From Microvirga flocculans ATCC BAA-817 (GTDB lineage Bacteria > Pseudomonadota > Alphaproteobacteria > Rhizobiales > Beijerinckiaceae): a stretch of DNA of 64,000 nt. The notes beneath the pieces are model-generated. The model searched no databases. It was not told the DNA's origin and was given only the letters and a program-made list of their open reading frames with translations. The number at the start of each line of letters is the position of its first letter. Position 1 is the stretch's first letter. The stretch covers positions 62,001 to 126,000 of the forward strand of contig NZ_JAEA01000010.1 in the NCBI RefSeq assembly GCF_000518665.1. Reading direction: 5' to 3'. The position numbers were made by a program, and so were the translations under genes. Positions 50,336 through 59,748 of the stretch are shown here, one piece after another.

Positions 50336-50563
50336 ATGGCCTTCGATCCCTTCGCCGATGAACCGCGCAAGGCGCTGAGCGGGTACGAGATCGGACAGGA
50401 CCTGTCGATGCTCTCCATCGATGAGCTCGACGAGCGGGTCGATCTGCTCGAACGGGAGATCGTCCGCCTCAAGGAGGCGAGGGCACGCAAGGAAAAATCC
50501 CGCGCCGCCGCGAGCGCCTTCTTCAACATCGGCGAGGAGAAGATCGGCCGGGAATCCGTGTGA
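50336..50563 (+). CDS. DUF1192 family protein
   Basis: A 75-residue protein: MAFDPFADEPRKALSGYEIG, then LSMLSIDELDERVDLLEREI and VRLKEARARKEKSRAAASAF. The DELDERV-x-LL-x-EI-x-RL pattern is DUF1192. A coiled-coil helix is likely. Function unknown. GAGGAG precedes the ATG. Divergent from the quinone oxidoreductase. Confidence 0.92.
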   Translation: MAFDPFADEPRKALSGYEIGQDLSMLSIDELDERVDLLEREIVRLKEARARKEKSRAAASAFFNIGEEKIGRESV

Positions 50564-50897
50564 CCGGATGCCTGTGACGTTGTGTCGATGCGTTCTTAAC
50601 GGAGCATTAACCATTCCCGGGCATCCTCGCAGGCGTCCAGGTCTCCTCTGGATGTCGAGTGGTTCTGAAGCCCACTCTGTTTGACGCTTCCCTGTTAGAC
50701 TTCACGAGCCGCCTCGCGCGGCTCGATTTTTGCGGGCCTTGGAACATCGGGCCCGAAAGACGCATTCACTTGCGTTGCGTCAGCTTAACCTTAAGAAGAG
50801 GTTACCAGGGCAAGTCCTGAAGCTCCGTTCTATACTGATCGCAACAGTTCAGAACGCCTCGCCGCGCGAGGCGCGGGATAGGCTTTGGGAGATGCGC
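50564..50897. other. Upstream region of rcdA
   Basis: No coding frame is convincing between the DUF1192 stop and rcdA. The region contains a CtrA-type box (50596-50610), another TTAACCTTAA pair of half sites (50785-50794), and an inverted repeat AGCCGCCTCGCGCGGCT near 50710-50726. Confidence 0.6.
50596..50610. promoter_or_regulatory. CtrA-type binding site upstream of rcdA
   Basis: TTAA (50596-50599), seven bases, TTAA (50607-50610), followed by CC: the full TTAA-N7-TTAA consensus bound by CtrA. It lies about 290 bp upstream of the rcdA start. Half-sites at 50785-50794 lie closer. The distance leaves the real promoter position open. Confidence 0.6.
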
Positions 50898-51428
50898 GTG
50901 AACGAACCTGACGTGATCCAGCTTGGCGTCGATCCTGTCCGGTTCGGGCAGAGCTTCGTGGGGTCCGAGGCTTTCAAGGCGCTGTTCCAGGAAGGCATGG
51001 AGCTTATCGAGGAGACGGCCGCCTATCTCGACGGTCCGGGCCGGGAGGAATCCCGCCACCTGCCGCGCCAGGCGAGCCTCGCCTATGCCAGCGAGAGCAT
51101 GCGCCTCACCACGCGCCTGATGCAGATCGCCTCCTGGCTCCTGCTGCAACGGGCCGTTGCCGAAGGGGAGATTTCGCCCGATCAGGCCCAGACCGAGAAG
51201 AATCGCGTCCGCCTGAACTCCCACGACACCACCACGACCATCGACGAATACGAGGCCTTGCCGGCCCGCCTGCGCGAGCTCATGGGGCTGGCGACGCGCC
51301 TCCACGCGCGGATCCTGCATCTCGAACGCCTCATTGCGGATGCCGCCGCGGCTCCCCGGCCCCCGGCCGCGAACCCGGTCGCGGACCAGCTCGGCATGCT
51401 GCAGCGGGCTTTCGGATCGATGGAATAG
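50898..51428 (+). CDS. rcdA: RcdA, regulator of CtrA degradation (DUF1465)
   Basis: A 176-residue protein, the size of Caulobacter RcdA. Family segments are FGQSFVGSEAFKALFQEGME, ESRHLPRQASLAYASESMRL, TTRLMQIASWLLLQRAVAEG and RLNSHDTTTTIDEYEALPAR. RcdA is a ClpXP adaptor that delivers CtrA-class substrates after priming by CpdR. The GTG at 50898 sits 6 nt after GGGAG; an ATG at 50892 is too close to that site. Confidence 0.92.
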   Translation: MNEPDVIQLGVDPVRFGQSFVGSEAFKALFQEGMELIEETAAYLDGPGREESRHLPRQASLAYASESMRLTTRLMQIASWLLLQRAVAEGEISPDQAQTEKNRVRLNSHDTTTTIDEYEALPARLRELMGLATRLHARILHLERLIADAAAAPRPPAANPVADQLGMLQRAFGSME

Positions 51429-51664
51429 GCTCAAGGCGGCGGCCATGATGCCGCACCCGCCGCGAACCTCTCCCGGAAGGGTTGAAAGAGCCGGCCTGGA
51501 GGCTACAACCTCATGTGTCGGCCATTCGTGGGCCGTCAATCCAAGGATGCCAACCCATGTCCAGCGACAGTCGAAAGACCATGCCGCCTCAGGCCCGCGC
51601 GGAAGGCTGATCGCTCGGCTCTCCCGCGATCGGGCCCGTGGCGGCTGGTCGCGAGGAGAGTTCC

Positions 51665-51997
51665 ATGAGAAAATTCATCACGAACCGTTTCGAAATCCTC
51701 TCGGAGTGGATCTCCGACAATCTCGGCAGCCCCTATGCCTTCATGGCGGCCTGCCTGCTCGTGGTCGTCTGGGCCGTGTCCGGACCGATCTTCGGCTTTT
51801 CGGATACGTGGCAGCTCGTGATCAATACCGGCACCACGATCTGCACCTTCCTCATGGTGTTCCTGCTCCAGAACACGGGCAACCGCACCATCGACGAGAT
51901 GGAGGAGCGCCTGCGGGCACTGGAGCATCTGAACCGCGAGCTCTTGCACGAAATTCGCGATCAGCGGATGCGGGCCGGGGTGAGAGAGGCGGCGTGA
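51665..51997 (+). CDS. Low-affinity iron permease family protein
   Basis: A 110-residue membrane protein. Two helices are visible: YAFMAACLLVVVWAVSGPIF and WQLVINTGTTICTFLMVFLL, followed by QNTGNRTIDEMEERLRALEH. The NT-N-R-x-x-x-E-M-x-x-RL pattern matches the Iron_permease (PF04120) family, named after yeast Fet4 but poorly characterised in bacteria. GAGGAG precedes ATG 51665. Confidence 0.87.
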   Translation: MRKFITNRFEILSEWISDNLGSPYAFMAACLLVVVWAVSGPIFGFSDTWQLVINTGTTICTFLMVFLLQNTGNRTIDEMEERLRALEHLNRELLHEIRDQRMRAGVREAA

Positions 51998-52026
51998 AGC
52001 CGTTCCCGGCGGAAGGCTCGCCAAAG

Positions 52027-52054
52027 AAAAAGCCCCGCCGAGGCGGGGCTTTTT
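52027..52054. terminator. Bidirectional terminator
   Basis: AAAAAGCCCCGCC (52027-52039), GA loop region, GGCGGGGCTTTTT (52042-52054). It has A and T tracts on both sides, so it can end both the iron-permease gene and the convergent rpmE gene. Confidence 0.92.
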
Positions 52055-52078
52055 GCGTTCCGGGCCGGGATGGCCGGA

Positions 52079-52315
52079 TTACTTCTTGCCGAGACCCAGG
52101 CCGGCGAACTTCGAGTTGAAGCGCGAGACGCGGCCGCCGCGGTCGAGCAGCTGCTGCGTGCCGCCGGTCCAGGCCGGATGGGTGTTCGGATCGATGTCGA
52201 GGTTGAGGGTGTCGCCCTCTTTGCCGTAGGTCGAGCGGGTCGTGTACTCGGTGCCGTTGGTCATGACCACCTTGATGAAGTGGTAATCGGGGTGATCGGT
52301 TTCTTTGCGCGCCAT
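52079..52315 (-). CDS. rpmE: 50S ribosomal protein L31
   Basis: A 78-residue protein, [40 protein letters not shown] and [20 protein letters not shown]. The HPAWTGG and DRGGRVSRF motifs are diagnostic. Zinc-binding cysteines are absent, so it is the C-minus type. ATG 52315 has AAGGA 8 nt upstream; an ATG two codons earlier is also possible. Confidence 0.96.
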   Translation of the reverse strand: MARKETDHPDYHFIKVVMTNGTEYTTRSTYGKEGDTLNLDIDPNTHPAWTGGTQQLLDRGGRVSRFNSKFAGLGLGKK

Positions 52316-52479
52316 TGCCATAGTCCTTCTTGCGGCCAGCCACATCTGGTCAGCCCGCAATGTTAAGATCGAGCCTGAATTGATGAATGCGCGCCTATAC
52401 CTCACTTAGAACCTTGAAACAAGCCGGGGCAAAGGTGCTAAACCGTCCCGCGACGAGATTCCGGCAAACGAAGGGTGTC

Positions 52480-54279
52480 ATGGCCGACCATTCTCCAGGA
52501 CAACACCGTCCCAAGGCTGCCCTGAGCGCCCTCAAGCCGCTCATTCCCTACGGCTTGGCTTACAGGGGGCGGATCGCGGCGGCGCTGGCGGCGCTCGCCA
52601 TGGCTTCTGCGGCCACGCTCGTCGTCCCCATCGCCGTGCGCAGGGTGATCGACTTCGGATTCTCGGAGCAGGGCCGGGCCTTCATCAATGCCTATTTCGC
52701 CTTGCTCGTCGTGGTGGTGGGCGTTCTCGCCGTCTCCAGCGCCCTGCGCTACTACTGCGTCATCACCCTGGGCGAGCGGGTGGTGGCGGATCTGCGCTCG
52801 GCGGTGTTCCGGCACCTGACCTCTCTCGATCCCGCCTTCTTCGACCAGACCAAGAGCGGCGAGATCGTCTCGCGGCTGACCGCCGACACCACCCAGGTCA
52901 AGGCGGCCTTCGGGGTCAGCATTTCCATCGCCTTGCGCAATCTCTTCCTCTTCGTGGGCGCGGTCACGCTCATGATCGTCACGAGCCCCAAGCTCTCGGC
53001 CCTCGTCCTTCTGGCGATCCCCGTGATCGTCCTGCCCCTCGTGTTCTCGGGGCGCGCCGTGCGACGCCGCTCGCGGGCCGCGCAGGACCGGCTCGCCGAC
53101 GCCTCGGCCTATGCGGCGGAGGCCATCGGGGCGGTGCGCACCATGCAGGCCTTCGGCATGGAAAGCCTCACCGCCGCGCGCTTTGCCGCCGCCGCCGAGG
53201 AGGCCTTCGCGGCCGCAAGGCTCTCCACCACCATGCGCGCCTTCCTGACGGGGGCCGGCATCTTCCTCGTATCATCGAGCGTGGTGGGCGTGCTCTGGTA
53301 TGGCGCGCAGGACGTCCTGGCGGGCCAGATGACCGCCGGACGCCTGTCCCAGTTCGTGCTCTACGCGGTCTTCGCCGCAAGCTCCCTCGGCCAGCTCTCG
53401 GAGGTCTATGGCGAGCTCGCCCAGGCCGCCGGCGCGGCGGAGCGGCTGGGCGAGATCCTGGCCTCCAGGCCTGCGGTCGAAGCGCCCCGCGAGCCCAAGC
53501 CCCTGCCGGAGCCGCCGCTGGGCACGGTCGCCTTCGAGGACGTTCACTTCGCCTACCCGACCCGCGCCGAGCAGCGGGCGCTTCACGGACTGAGCTTCGC
53601 GGTGGCGTCCGGCGAGCGGGTCGCCATCGTCGGGCCGTCGGGGGCGGGTAAGAGCACGATCCTGCAACTGCTCCTGCGCTTCTACGATCCGCAGAGCGGT
53701 ACGATCCGCGTCGACGGGGTCAGGATCGCCGAGGCCGATCCTTTCAGCCTGCGCGCCCGCATGGCCCTCGTGCCGCAGGAGCCGACGATCTTCGCGGCAT
53801 CCGTCCTCGACAACATCCGCTACGGCCGCCCCGACGCGACGGAGGAGGAGGTGCGCCGCGCCGCCGAGCTCGCCTCCGCCGACGGCTTCATCCAGGCCCT
53901 GCCGCAGGGCTACGAGACCCTCATCGGCGAACGGGGCGTCACCCTCTCCGGCGGCCAGAGGCAACGCCTTGCCATCGCCCGCGCCATCCTGAAGGACGCG
54001 CCGATCCTGCTCCTCGACGAGGCGACCTCCGCCCTCGACGCGGAGAGCGAGCGCAAGGTTCAGGGCGCCCTCGACCGGCTGATGGAAGGCCGCACCACTC
54101 TGGTCATCGCCCACCGCCTCGCCACCATCCGCTCCGCCGACCGCATCCTGGTGATGGACAAGGGCCGAATCGTGGAGCAGGGCACCCACGAGGCCCTGCT
54201 CGCCCAAGGCGGCCTTTACGCGCGCCTCGCCCGGCTTCAGTTCACGAACGGGGACGAGCAGGCCGAGGCGGCAGAATAA
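52480..54279 (+). CDS. ABC transporter, fused permease and ATPase (MsbA-like)
   Basis: A 599-aa half-transporter. Six membrane helices in the first 320 residues (e.g. [20 protein letters not shown]) are followed by an ATP-binding domain with Walker [10 protein letters not shown], signature [14 protein letters not shown], Walker [13 protein letters not shown] and the H-loop VIAHRL. The start [14 protein letters not shown] at 52480 has AAGGGTG upstream. It resembles multidrug/lipid exporters (MsbA/BmrA type); substrate unknown. Confidence 0.93.
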   Translation: MADHSPGQHRPKAALSALKPLIPYGLAYRGRIAAALAALAMASAATLVVPIAVRRVIDFGFSEQGRAFINAYFALLVVVVGVLAVSSALRYYCVITLGERVVADLRSAVFRHLTSLDPAFFDQTKSGEIVSRLTADTTQVKAAFGVSISIALRNLFLFVGAVTLMIVTSPKLSALVLLAIPVIVLPLVFSGRAVRRRSRAAQDRLADASAYAAEAIGAVRTMQAFGMESLTAARFAAAAEEAFAAARLSTTMRAFLTGAGIFLVSSSVVGVLWYGAQDVLAGQMTAGRLSQFVLYAVFAASSLGQLSEVYGELAQAAGAAERLGEILASRPAVEAPREPKPLPEPPLGTVAFEDVHFAYPTRAEQRALHGLSFAVASGERVAIVGPSGAGKSTILQLLLRFYDPQSGTIRVDGVRIAEADPFSLRARMALVPQEPTIFAASVLDNIRYGRPDATEEEVRRAAELASADGFIQALPQGYETLIGERGVTLSGGQRQRLAIARAILKDAPILLLDEATSALDAESERKVQGALDRLMEGRTTLVIAHRLATIRSADRILVMDKGRIVEQGTHEALLAQGGLYARLARLQFTNGDEQAEAAE

Positions 54280-54373
54280 GGCCTCCGGAATGCGTTTATC
54301 AGGCGTATCCACGACGCGTCGCATCAACTTGAAACCGATGTATTAGGTTTCGAAACCGGAGTGTTCGGAGGCT

Positions 54374-55327
54374 ATGTCCGATCTCTACCCACCTCTTGAG
54401 CCCTACGAGACCGGCATGCTCGATGTGGGTGACGGGCATCTGATCTATTGGGAGGCCTGCGGCAATCCTCATGGAAAGCCGGCCCTTGTTCTCCATGGCG
54501 GCCCCGGTTCCGGTTGTACCGTGAATGCGCGTCGGTCTTTCGACCCGAGGGCCTACCGCATCGTCCTGTTCGACCAGCGCGGAAGCGGCCGCAGCATACC
54601 GCATGCCAGCGCTCCGGGTGTTGATCTTTCGACCAACACGACAGGCCATCTGCTCGCCGATATCGAACGGCTGCGGCAATTTCTGGAGATAGAGAAATGG
54701 CTGGTCCTGGGTGGGTCATGGGGGTCGACCCTGGCGCTGGCCTATGCCGAACGGCATCCTGAGCGCGTCAGCGCCATGGTGCTGTTTAGTATCGCGACGA
54801 CCACGGATTCAGAAATCGAATGGATCACGCAGGGCGTCGGCGCTTTCTTCCCCGAGGTGTGGGAACGCTTTCGGGCAGGCGTCCCGAAGGCGGATCGAGA
54901 GATAAGCCTCGTTGATGCCTATCACCGCCTCCTCATGCATCCCGACCCTGTCATTCATGAGAAGGCGGCTAGGGATTGGTGCCATTGGGAAATGGCTATC
55001 GTCGCCACGCATCCCGGTCACAAGCCGCACCCCCGATACGAGGATCCCGCTTTCCGCTTAGGCTTCGCGCGGTTGGTGACCCATTACTGGCGCCATAAGG
55101 CTTGGCTTGAAGATGGCGAGCTGATCCGGAATGCGAACCGCCTTGCCGGTATCCCCGGTTTTATGATCCACGGTCGTCTCGACATAGGCAGCCCGCTCGT
55201 CACTGCCTGGAAACTTCAGCAGAACTGGCCGGGCAGCGAGCTGATCGTCGTCGGAGAAGCCGGTCACGATGCGCGCGACCCAGGTATGACGGAAGCCATC
55301 GTCGCCGCGACGGACCGCTTCGCGTAA
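54374..55327 (+). CDS. pip: Proline iminopeptidase
   Basis: A 317-residue alpha/beta hydrolase of family S33 that cleaves N-terminal proline from peptides. Diagnostic segments are LDVGDGHLIYWEACGNPHGK, ALVLHGGPGSG, FDQRGSGRS, the nucleophile WLVLGGSWGSTLALAYAERH, MIHGRLDIGSP and the catalytic His in VGEAGHDARD. Length normal. It is followed 16 nt later by the convergent OmpA-like gene. Confidence 0.93.
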   Translation: MSDLYPPLEPYETGMLDVGDGHLIYWEACGNPHGKPALVLHGGPGSGCTVNARRSFDPRAYRIVLFDQRGSGRSIPHASAPGVDLSTNTTGHLLADIERLRQFLEIEKWLVLGGSWGSTLALAYAERHPERVSAMVLFSIATTTDSEIEWITQGVGAFFPEVWERFRAGVPKADREISLVDAYHRLLMHPDPVIHEKAARDWCHWEMAIVATHPGHKPHPRYEDPAFRLGFARLVTHYWRHKAWLEDGELIRNANRLAGIPGFMIHGRLDIGSPLVTAWKLQQNWPGSELIVVGEAGHDARDPGMTEAIVAATDRFA

Positions 55328-55343
55328 GTCCGGCTTCTCAGTC

Positions 55344-56372
55344 TCACCGCTCCGTCAGCTTCAGCTCGATGCGCCGGTTGCGGGCGTAGGCTTCTTCCGT
55401 GGTGCCGTTGTCCAGGGGCTGGAATTCGCCGAAGCCGGCGGCGACGAGGTGCTGGGGCTGGACGCCGCGGGCGATGAGCGCCTGCACCACGGCGATGGCG
55501 CGGGCCGATGACAGGGCCCAGTTCGACGGGAATTGCGGGGTGTTGATGGGCCGCTGGTCCGTATGGCCGTCGACGCGGATCACCCAGGGGATGTCCGGCG
55601 GGACCTGCTTTTCCAGCTCCACCAGAGCCGTCGCGATCCGGTCGATCTCGCCCGAGGCCTCCGGGCGCAGGGTCGCCTGGCCTGCGGGGAACAGCACCTC
55701 CGACTGGAAGACGAAGCGGTCGCCGACGATGCGCACGTCCGGGCGGTTGCCGAGGATCTGGCGCAGGCGGCCGAAGAAGTCCGAGCGGTAGCGGGCGAGT
55801 TCCTGCACCCTCTGCGCCAGGGCGACGTTGAGGCGGCTGCCGAGATCGGCGATGCGGGCCTGGCTCTCCTTGTCCCGGTTCTCGGAGGCCGCGAGGGCCT
55901 CCTCCAGCGCGGCGAGCTGGCGGCGCATGGCCGCGATCTGCTGGTTGAGGATTTCCACCTGGCTGAGCGCCCGGCCCGTGGCCTGGCGCTCGGTTTCGAG
56001 CTGGGTGCTCAGCTCCTGGGCCTGGGACTGCGCCGCGCCGCCGCTGTCGAGAAGGCCCTGCAGGCGCGAGCGCTCGGCCTCGCTGGCGCGCAGGGTCGTC
56101 TGCAGCGACGCCACCGTGTCCTCGATGTTGCGGCGGCTCGAGCGTTCGAGGGAGAGCAGGTCGGTCAACTCGGCGATCTGCCGGTTCAGCCGGTCGAGCA
56201 CCGTGTCGCGGCCCGACAGCTCGCGGGAGAGGAAAAACTGCCCCACGGTGAAGACCGAGATGAGAAAGATGATCGCCAGGAGCAGGGTGGACAGGGCGTC
56301 CACGAAGCCGGGCCAGTAATTGATCTGGCCCCCGCGCCCGCGCCGCCGTCCGCCTGCGCTCGACACCGGCAT
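55344..56372 (-). CDS. MotB/OmpA-like protein with coiled coil
   Basis: A 342-aa protein. One N-terminal membrane helix (ALSTLLLAIIFLISVFTVGQ) is followed by a long coiled coil (about residues 50-195) and an OmpA/MotB peptidoglycan-binding domain with VIRVDGHTDQRPINTPQFPS, NWALSSARAIAVVQALIARG, FGEFQPLDNGTTEEAYARNR. Its start overlaps the stop of a MotA/TolQ-like gene, so the two encode a proton-channel/anchor pair. No flagellar genes are present. Role unknown, possibly envelope energisation. Confidence 0.9.
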   Translation of the reverse strand: MPVSSAGGRRRGRGGQINYWPGFVDALSTLLLAIIFLISVFTVGQFFLSRELSGRDTVLDRLNRQIAELTDLLSLERSSRRNIEDTVASLQTTLRASEAERSRLQGLLDSGGAAQSQAQELSTQLETERQATGRALSQVEILNQQIAAMRRQLAALEEALAASENRDKESQARIADLGSRLNVALAQRVQELARYRSDFFGRLRQILGNRPDVRIVGDRFVFQSEVLFPAGQATLRPEASGEIDRIATALVELEKQVPPDIPWVIRVDGHTDQRPINTPQFPSNWALSSARAIAVVQALIARGVQPQHLVAAGFGEFQPLDNGTTEEAYARNRRIELKLTER

Positions 56373-57334
56373 CAGGGGAGCCTTTCACGGGAGAGGCGGT
56401 CGAGCACCTGCTTCAGCTCCTTCTCGCGGGCCGCCTGGGCCTCGACCCAGTCGCGGATCATCTGCTGCTCGGCCCGCATGTGCTGGACGAGGCCCTGGAC
56501 GCCCTCGGCCAGATTGGCCATGGCCTGGGTCGCCGCCCGGCCTCCCGCTCCGTCGTTGACGGCGGCGGTCAGGCGGTTCAGGGCGATGGTGAGATCGTGC
56601 GGAGGGGCGCCGCGCAGGGGGCTTTCGGGCGCGGTGTCCATCGTGGAGCTGGCGAGCCAGTCCTCCACCTCCGTGTAGAACCGGCTCTGCGCCTGGCCGG
56701 CCTGGAGGTCGAGGAAGCCGAGGACGAGGGAGCCTGCGAGGCCGAAGAGGGAGGCCGAGAAGGACAGGCCCATGCCCTGGAGCGGGCCTGCGAGCGAGTT
56801 CTTCAGCTCGTCGAACAGAACGGCCGAATCCTGGCCGGTGCGCAGCGAGGAGATGATGCGGCCCACCGAGCCCACGGTGTCGATGAGGCCCCAGAAGGTG
56901 CCGAGCAGGCCGAGGAACACCAGGAGACCTGCGAGATAGCGAACGATCTCGCGGCTTTCGTCGAGGCGGGCTCCGATGGAATCGAGGACCGAGCGGGTCG
57001 CGACCACGGAGAAGCCGGACTGGCCGGGCCGGTTTCCGACGAGGGCGGCGAGTGGCGCGAGCAGCACCGGGGGGGAGGGCAGGGCCAGCCCCTCCTCGCT
57101 CTGCCGCAGGGTATTGACCCAGCGCACCTCGGGAAACAGGCGCCAGACCTGGCGGATCGCCAGCACGATGCCGATGAACATCACGCCCAGGATCAGGGCG
57201 TTGAGGCCGGGATTGGCCTGAAAGGCCTCCCAGATCTGCCGGTAGAGAATGAAGGCGACAAACCCTGCCAGAACCAGAAAGACCGCCATGCGGATGAGGT
57301 AGATCCGCGGTGGGGTTAGGGGTTGGTCCGCCAT
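56372..57334 (-). CDS. MotA/TolQ/ExbB-like membrane protein
   Basis: A 320-aa protein. Two N-terminal helices (IYLIRMAVFLVLAGFVAFIL; ALILGVMFIGIVLAIRQVWR) precede the conserved channel region AGLLVFLGLLGTFWGLIDTV and MGLSFSASLFGLAGSLVLGF that characterises MotA/TolQ/ExbB proteins. The C-terminal tail has amphipathic helices. It is the upstream partner of the MotB/OmpA-like protein (1-nt overlap). It lacks the very long C-terminal tail of Zorya ZorA, and no nuclease/helicase genes follow. Confidence 0.9.
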   Translation of the reverse strand: MADQPLTPPRIYLIRMAVFLVLAGFVAFILYRQIWEAFQANPGLNALILGVMFIGIVLAIRQVWRLFPEVRWVNTLRQSEEGLALPSPPVLLAPLAALVGNRPGQSGFSVVATRSVLDSIGARLDESREIVRYLAGLLVFLGLLGTFWGLIDTVGSVGRIISSLRTGQDSAVLFDELKNSLAGPLQGMGLSFSASLFGLAGSLVLGFLDLQAGQAQSRFYTEVEDWLASSTMDTAPESPLRGAPPHDLTIALNRLTAAVNDGAGGRAATQAMANLAEGVQGLVQHMRAEQQMIRDWVEAQAAREKELKQVLDRLSRERLP

Positions 57335-57437
57335 TGTTATCCTGTGCATTGGTGCTTCGGGACTGCACCAATGTGACCGCGCCCGCCCGAAGGATCAAGC
57401 GCGACCATGGGCCTCTCGCCGGGCGCGAACAGAAATA

Positions 57438-58232
57438 TCAGCCTTTGGCCTTCTTCAGCAGCTTGAGCAGGTCCCGGTGCATGAGCTCGTTGCCGCAAGC
57501 GATCGAGCCCTTGGCGAGCGGGTCGCTGCCGCCGTCCGCGTCGGAGACGAAGCCGCCCGCCTCGCGGACCATGAGGATGCCCGCCGCCATGTCCCAGGAG
57601 TTCAGGCCGCGCTCCCAATAGGCGTCGAAGCGTCCGCAGGCCACATAGGCGAGGTCGAGGGCGGCCGCGCCCCAGCGGCGCATGCCGCCCACATATCCCA
57701 TGACGGCGGCCGTCTCGCGCAGGAAGAGCCCGTGATCGCCCTTGCCGATATGGGGCAGGCCGCAGGCCACCACCGCGTCGGCGAGGTCGTTGCGGGCCGC
57801 CACGCGGATGCGGCGGTTGTTGAGATAGGCGCCCTTGCCGCGCTCGGCGATGAAGAGCTCGTCCTTGGCCGGATCGTAGATCACGCCGGCCACGATCACG
57901 CCGTCGCGCTCCAGGCCGACGGAGATGGCGAACTGGGGCAGGCCGTGCAGGAAGTTCGTGGTGCCGTCGAGGGGGTCGATGTGCCAGCGGTGGCTGGGAT
58001 CCGTGCCCACGACCACGCCTTCCTCCTCCATGACGAAGCCGTAGCCGGGGCGGGCCTTTTCGAGGGATTCGCGGAGGATCTTCTCGGCCTTGCGGTCGGC
58101 GGCGGAGACGAAGTCGCCGGGGCCCTTGCGGGAGACCTGCAGGTTCTCGACCTCCCCGAAATCGCGCTTCAAGGAGCGCGAAGCCTTCATCACGGCATCG
58201 GTCATGACGGTCATGAGGGGCGAGCGGATCAT
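57438..58232 (-). CDS. Inositol monophosphatase family protein
   Basis: A 264-residue IMPase (SuhB-like). Motifs in order: GDFVSAADRKAEKILRESLE, the metal site VMEEEGVVVG, WHIDPLDGTTNFLHGLPQFA and NSWDMAAGILMVREAGG. It hydrolyses inositol 1-phosphate or related sugar phosphates; the exact substrate is not determined. ATG 58232 (MIRSPLMTVMTDAV) fits the family start. Confidence 0.92.
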   Translation of the reverse strand: MIRSPLMTVMTDAVMKASRSLKRDFGEVENLQVSRKGPGDFVSAADRKAEKILRESLEKARPGYGFVMEEEGVVVGTDPSHRWHIDPLDGTTNFLHGLPQFAISVGLERDGVIVAGVIYDPAKDELFIAERGKGAYLNNRRIRVAARNDLADAVVACGLPHIGKGDHGLFLRETAAVMGYVGGMRRWGAAALDLAYVACGRFDAYWERGLNSWDMAAGILMVREAGGFVSDADGGSDPLAKGSIACGNELMHRDLLKLLKKAKG

Positions 58233-58340
58233 CGTGCAGGTCCTGGCAAAGAGCAAAAATCGATGAGTGGTCGATGGACCACGGAAGGGCTGGCGTCAAG
58301 CGGTTGGGGCCGGAGGCGGCCCGGTTTGAGCGTTTGGCTT

Positions 58341-58715
58341 TCAGGACAAGAGATTGGCGTCCCGGGCGATCCGCCATTGCCCGTCCTTTTCCTTGCGCAG
58401 GATCGTCAGGGTGTACCCGGACCGACGCACCGGCTCTCCGCCGGGCGGCGTCATCGTGACGTCGAGATAGTTCCGCAGATAGGCCCAGTCTCCCATGATC
58501 CGGAGTTCCTGGACATCGCTGCTCCCGCTCATGCAAAAGTCCTTCATCCGCGCCGCCATGGCTGCGAATGCCTGCTTTCCGAAGGGAGCCTGGCCCGGAA
58601 CCATGAACACGACATCGTCGGTCATGAGTTCGAGCACAGCCGATACTTCGCCCTTCCGACTGGCCTCCAGCCAAACCTGGACCAGGTGTCTGATGGCAAT
58701 CTCGTCGTTCGCCAT
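58341..58715 (-). CDS. NTF2-like (SgcJ/DUF4440-type) protein
   Basis: A 124-residue single-domain protein. The cone-shaped SnoaL/NTF2 fold is suggested by AIRHLVQVWLEASRKGEVSA, VLELMTDDVVFMVPGQAPFG and the beta-rich C-terminal part RIMGDWAYLRNYLDVTMTPP with SGYTLTILRKEKDGQWRIAR. Function unknown. Single gene between the inositol monophosphatase and Sel1 genes. Confidence 0.88.
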   Translation of the reverse strand: MANDEIAIRHLVQVWLEASRKGEVSAVLELMTDDVVFMVPGQAPFGKQAFAAMAARMKDFCMSGSSDVQELRIMGDWAYLRNYLDVTMTPPGGEPVRRSGYTLTILRKEKDGQWRIARDANLLS

Positions 58716-58848
58716 GATGCGCTTCCCGTCTTGGATGGCATGAGACGATCCGGGCGGATGTCCTCGTCCGCGGCTTCCGGTCAGAACTCAGGGTACAGGT
58801 CGCGTCTCCCGAGTAAAGCCGGTCGGCCAGGAAAGGCTCCGATGCCCC

Positions 58849-59748
58849 TCAGCGCATGCCGAGCCGCTCGGCGGCGAGTTTTTCGGCGCGCTTGCGGTCT
58901 TCGGTGCTCAGGTCCTTGAGCGCGTTGTCGAGCCATGGGTCGGCCAGCCCCTGAGCCGCCGCCAGAATGTGCCACGCCGCCGCGTCGACCTTGTTGGCGG
59001 GCACCCCGCGCCCGGCGACGAGAAGGCGCGCGAGGCGGTTCTGCGCGATGGCGTTGCCCTTGGCGGCGGCGCGGCGGAAATAGCGCGCCGCCTGGGATTC
59101 GCTTGCCGGCACCCCGTCGCCGTTGAAGAGCAGGATCGCGTATTCCACCTCGCCGACGGAGCTGCCGTTGCGGGCGGCGCGCTCGAACAGGCGGGCGGCC
59201 TCGGCCGGGTTGCGCGCCACGCCGCGGCCCTTGAGGTAGAGGACGCCGAGGGCGTGCTGCGCATCGGGAATTTCGGCCTCCGCGGCCTTCTTCAGCAGCT
59301 CGACCGCCTTCTCGACGTCCGCATTTGTCTCGCTCGTGAGCAGGAGCAGGGCGAGGTTGTGGCAGGCGACCGGATTGCCCTTGGCGGCGGCCTGTTCCAG
59401 CCAAGCCTTGCCCTGCGCCGGGTTCTTGGCCATGCCGCGCCCGTCCAGGGCCATGAGGCCCAAGGCCGCGAGGGCATGGGCGTCTCCGCGCTGAGCGGCG
59501 AGAAGGTACCATTCGGACGCCTTCTTCGGGTCGATGGCGACCCCGAGGCCCTGGTTGTAGAGCTCGCCCAGCAGGGTCATGGCGGCGGTGTCGTTGTTGT
59601 TCTTCTCCAGCCGCAGGGTCGCCTCGCGGAAGGCGGTCTGATAGAGGCCGCGCTGGTAGGCTCCATAGGCCAGATCGGGCTGCGCCGCCTGGCTTGCGGT
59701 GGCGCAGGCCGCCAGCATCGCGCCACCGATGATCCAGGAAAGCCTCAT
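58849..59748 (-). CDS. Sel1-repeat (SLR/TPR) exported protein
   Basis: A 299-residue protein with a signal sequence (LSWIIGGAMLAACATASQAA; the Cys may be a lipobox, LAAC) and at least five Sel1-like repeats, e.g. LGELYNQGLGVAIDPKKASE, LGLMALDGRGMAKNPAQGKA, LGVLYLKGRGVARNPAEAAR. It is a probable periplasmic scaffold. Its ATG overlaps the ThiE-like gene's stop by 4 nt (ATGA), so the two are coupled. Confidence 0.9.
   Translation of the reverse strand: MRLSWIIGGAMLAACATASQAAQPDLAYGAYQRGLYQTAFREATLRLEKNNNDTAAMTLLGELYNQGLGVAIDPKKASEWYLLAAQRGDAHALAALGLMALDGRGMAKNPAQGKAWLEQAAAKGNPVACHNLALLLLTSETNADVEKAVELLKKAAEAEIPDAQHALGVLYLKGRGVARNPAEAARLFERAARNGSSVGEVEYAILLFNGDGVPASESQAARYFRRAAAKGNAIAQNRLARLLVAGRGVPANKVDAAAWHILAAAQGLADPWLDNALKDLSTEDRKRAEKLAAERLGMR

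Noticed and set aside
55344..57334. Zorya anti-phage system (ZorA/ZorB) for the MotA/OmpA-like pair
   Set aside because: The MotA-like protein lacks the very long cytoplasmic tail of ZorA, and no ZorC/D/E-like helicase or nuclease genes lie next to it. Neighbours are housekeeping genes.
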